NCBI GenBank assembly: GCA_003456765.1
Contig: DMOT01000047.1
Coordinates: forward strand, 4,957 to 14,214
Direction: 5' to 3'
From: Bacillota bacterium
GTDB taxonomy: Bacteria; Bacillota; DTU025
DNA length: 9,258 nucleotides
Under the pieces are notes generated by a model. That model saw nothing but the letters and a program-made list of their open reading frames with translations. It ran no database searches and was not told the origin of the DNA. Shown piece by piece: positions 8,036-9,258 of this stretch (position 1 is its first letter; each line of letters opens with the position of its first letter). The position numbers and the translations under genes are program-made.

Positions 8036-8310
8036 CGTCTAAAATTTAGCCCCTTTTCGGGCGCGAGTGTATAACTTTTAGACTGGCCCGGTCCAAACTT
8101 TAGACAATTAAACCCTGAAGGCAATATGTGCCAGGGATACTCAGGGAAAGACTGGAATGAGGATCCGGGTTAAGGGATTAAGTGGGTATACCGGAATGCA
8201 TACCCCCATATGGTGGATCAGTGCGCGGGAAAGCGTCTATTTTCTAGACTGCGACCGTCCCAAAATTGATCATTTGCGATCGCGATGCGACTCAAAATTA
8301 GCCGGTTTCG
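8036..8310 (+). repeat. Imperfect direct repeat pair, about 24 bp, 252 bp apart
   Basis: The segment 8036-8059 (CGTCTAAAATTTAGCC then CCTTTTCG) resembles 8288-8310 (CGACTCAAAATTAGCC then GGTTTCG): 18 of 23 aligned bases match with one gap. The two copies bracket most of the gene-poor region and could be ends of a decayed element or two binding sites. Confidence 0.4.
8037..8249. repeat. Cluster of GTCTA/TAGAC motifs
   Basis: GTCTAAAA (8037-8044) is an exact inverted match to TTTTAGAC (8076-8083). TTTAGAC recurs at 8099-8105, 22 bp after the previous copy. GTCTA-TTTTC-TAGAC (8235-8249) is a small hairpin. Five copies of a 5-mer in 213 nt is several times the chance expectation of roughly 0.4 on both strands. 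Confidence 0.45.
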
Positions 8311-8357
8311 CAAGATCGGCCATCCCTGCGGCGGGGCAGTGCGATGGGGGAGTGCGG

Positions 8358-8386
8358 TTGAGAAACGTTGCCGGGGCAATTATAAT
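8358..8386 (+). promoter_or_regulatory. Sigma-70-type promoter of asnS
   Basis: TTGAGA (8358-8363, five of six matches) and a perfect TATAAT (8381-8386) are separated by exactly 17 bp. The expected transcription start near 8393 gives a leader of about 50 nt to the asnS start, too short for a T-box riboswitch. This is the best promoter in the window. Confidence 0.75.
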
Positions 8387-8428
8387 AGTAGGTAACATGG
8401 CAGCATCTTGATTTAGATGAAGTTGTCC

Positions 8429-8435
8429 GGAGGTG
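8429..8435 (+). promoter_or_regulatory. asnS ribosome binding site selecting TTG at 8442
   Basis: GGAGGTG lies six bases before TTG 8442. The in-frame GTG at 8433 is inside this site, so it is not a usable start. Confidence 0.75.
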
Positions 8436-8441
8436 TGGTTA

Positions 8442-9258
8442 TTGCAATCCGTCCGAATCGCCGACATAAGAGCGCACGATGGAGAGGATGTCACCATTCG
8501 AGGGTGGCTCTACAATAAACGGTCGAGTGGGAGTATTCACTTCCTCATAGTGAGGGATGGGACAGGCTTCCTGCAAGCGGTAGCAGTTCGTGGCGAGGTG
8601 CCTGATGACCAGTTTGAGATGTGCGACAATCTTACGCAGGAATCGTCGATAGTGGTCACTGGCCACATTCGCGCCGACCGGAGGGCGGCGGGCGGATTCG
8701 AGATGTCAGTCACAAACATCGAGCTTGTACAGATGTCCGAAGACTACCCGATAACACTCAAGGAACATGGTGTCGATTTTCTCCTTGACCACAGGCACTT
8801 GTGGATTCGAAATCCTCGGCAGCATGCTGCTTTGCTGGTGCGGCATGAAATAATTGCTGCAGCTGAAGATTGGCTCCGGAATAACGGCTTCATAAAGGTC
8901 GATGCGCCGATATTGACCCCGGCGGCGTGCGAGGGAACTACGACCTTGTTTGAAACGGACTACTTTGGTGAGAAAGCGTATCTTAGCCAGAGTGGACAGC
9001 TATACAACGAGGCGGCTTGTATGGCATTTGGCAAGGTTTACTGCTATGGCCCTACTTTCAGGGCAGAGAAGTCGAAGACGAGAAGGCATTTGATTGAGTT
9101 CTGGATGATTGAGCCTGAGATGGCTTTCGCCACGCAGGAAGATAACATGGTGGTCCAGGAAGAGTTTGTATCATATATTGTCCAGCGCTGCCTGGCCAAC
9201 CGCCGGGAAGAGTTGATTACCCTTGGAAGGGATCTGTCGAAGCTGGAATGTATTGTAC
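8442..9258 (+). CDS. asnS: Asparaginyl-tRNA synthetase, N-terminal part (3' end outside window)
   Basis: Charges tRNA(Asn) with asparagine directly. The 272 complete codons begin with TTG at 8442, chosen for the well placed GGAGGTG upstream and for the family-like N-terminus ([20 protein letters not shown]). An OB-fold anticodon-binding domain covers about residues 1-98. A linker contains [12 protein letters not shown] (112-123). The class II catalytic core then shows [17 protein letters not shown] (159-175), [13 protein letters not shown] (179-191), motif 2 at [21 protein letters not shown] (206-226 region) and LGRDLSKLE (261-269). These are characteristic of AsnRS rather than AspRS: the AspRS RADRQ signature is absent and SQSGQLY is present. 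Motif 3 and the end are outside the window. It has its own promoter. With the AspRS upstream it covers charging of both tRNAs, so any GatCAB route would be redundant for Asn. Confidence 0.95.
   Translation, partial: MQSVRIADIRAHDGEDVTIRGWLYNKRSSGSIHFLIVRDGTGFLQAVAVRGEVPDDQFEMCDNLTQESSIVVTGHIRADRRAAGGFEMSVTNIELVQMSEDYPITLKEHGVDFLLDHRHLWIRNPRQHAALLVRHEIIAAAEDWLRNNGFIKVDAPILTPAACEGTTTLFETDYFGEKAYLSQSGQLYNEAACMAFGKVYCYGPTFRAEKSKTRRHLIEFWMIEPEMAFATQEDNMVVQEEFVSYIVQRCLANRREELITLGRDLSKLECIV

Larger units (their letters stand above)
7895..8357. other. Gene-poor intergenic stretch with spaced short repeats; possible remnant
   Basis: I see no supported gene in this stretch between the hairpin and the asnS promoter. 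It holds several inverted and direct short repeats: a 9-bp direct repeat CGGGCGCGA (7992-8000 and 8058-8066), five GTCTA/TAGAC copies (8037-8249), GGGTAT/ATACCC (8184-8205), and AAAATT motifs (8041, 8262, 8294). CGAAAA-AA-GGGG (7998-8009) can pair with CCCCTTTTCG (8050-8059). The repeat style, with motifs spaced by 22 to 32 bp, resembles the multiple terminal repeats of IS21-type elements, but no transposase remains. A structured RNA or regulatory region is the alternative. Confidence 0.4.

Noticed and set aside
7732..8124. A 130-codon minus-strand reading frame across the end of the DUF4384-PEGA gene and the gap
   Set aside because: It overlaps a well supported gene and the terminator hairpin, and its product resembles nothing known.
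8277..8284. GCGATCGC, resembling the cyanobacterial HIP1 palindrome
   Set aside because: One copy only in the window, so it is not evidence of the cyanobacterial repeat or of taxonomy.
8157..8411. An 84-codon plus-strand reading frame in the gene-poor region
   Set aside because: It has no ribosome binding site, no family match, and runs through the asnS promoter and the spaced repeats. Treated as chance.
7895..8441. T-box riboswitch upstream of asnS
   Set aside because: No GGGTGG-type antiterminator core was seen, and the strong promoter at 8358-8386 leaves a leader of only about 50 nt.
7895..8441. tRNA gene in the intergenic gap
   Set aside because: No T-arm GGTTCGA-like element with pairing arms could be found.

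Overview
The window looks like ordinary chromosome from a moderately GC-rich, Firmicutes-like bacterium. The evidence is strong GGAGG-type ribosome binding sites, frequent GTG and TTG starts, a class II AsnRS with its own sigma-70-type promoter, an exported DUF4015-type putative glycoside hydrolase, and a DUF4384+PEGA envelope protein. The phylum is inferred from gene content and style; no rRNA or other marker is present to fix it.

Layout. On the minus strand at the left are two tandem nitrilase-superfamily genes (1-620, cut by the window edge, and 627-1541), separated by 6 nt and probably translationally coupled. A divergent intergenic stretch (1542-1664) holds a perfect DnaA-box sequence and a 10-bp tandem repeat. 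To its right everything is on the plus strand: a membrane-anchored or secreted DUF4015 protein (1665-3053), aspS (3168-4967) with a candidate promoter and a good terminator, guaB (5097-6572), a secreted DUF4384-PEGA protein (6608-7819) that may be co-transcribed with guaB, a terminator-like hairpin, a gene-poor stretch of about 540 nt (7895-8441), and the first 272 codons of asnS (8442 to the window end).

How the genes work together. aspS, guaB and asnS are housekeeping genes for tRNA charging and guanine nucleotide synthesis. The AspRS carries His31 and Gly83, the residues linked to relaxed (non-discriminating) tRNA recognition, yet an AsnRS gene lies 3.5 kb downstream, so the cell may have two routes to Asn-tRNA(Asn). 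The two envelope proteins have no clear functional tie to their housekeeping neighbours.

Most interesting points. (1) One of the two nitrilase paralogues (627-1541) has lost the catalytic Cys (Gly163) and apparently the catalytic Lys (Gln130), while its coupled partner keeps the Glu and Lys that can be seen; this suggests an enzyme/pseudoenzyme pair. (2) The gene-poor 7895-8357 stretch is rich in spaced GTCTA/TAGAC and AAAATT motifs and may be a decayed mobile-element end. (3) AspRS and IMPDH carry substitutions at positions that are normally conserved. I did not see a clear multi-gene defence or mobile system.
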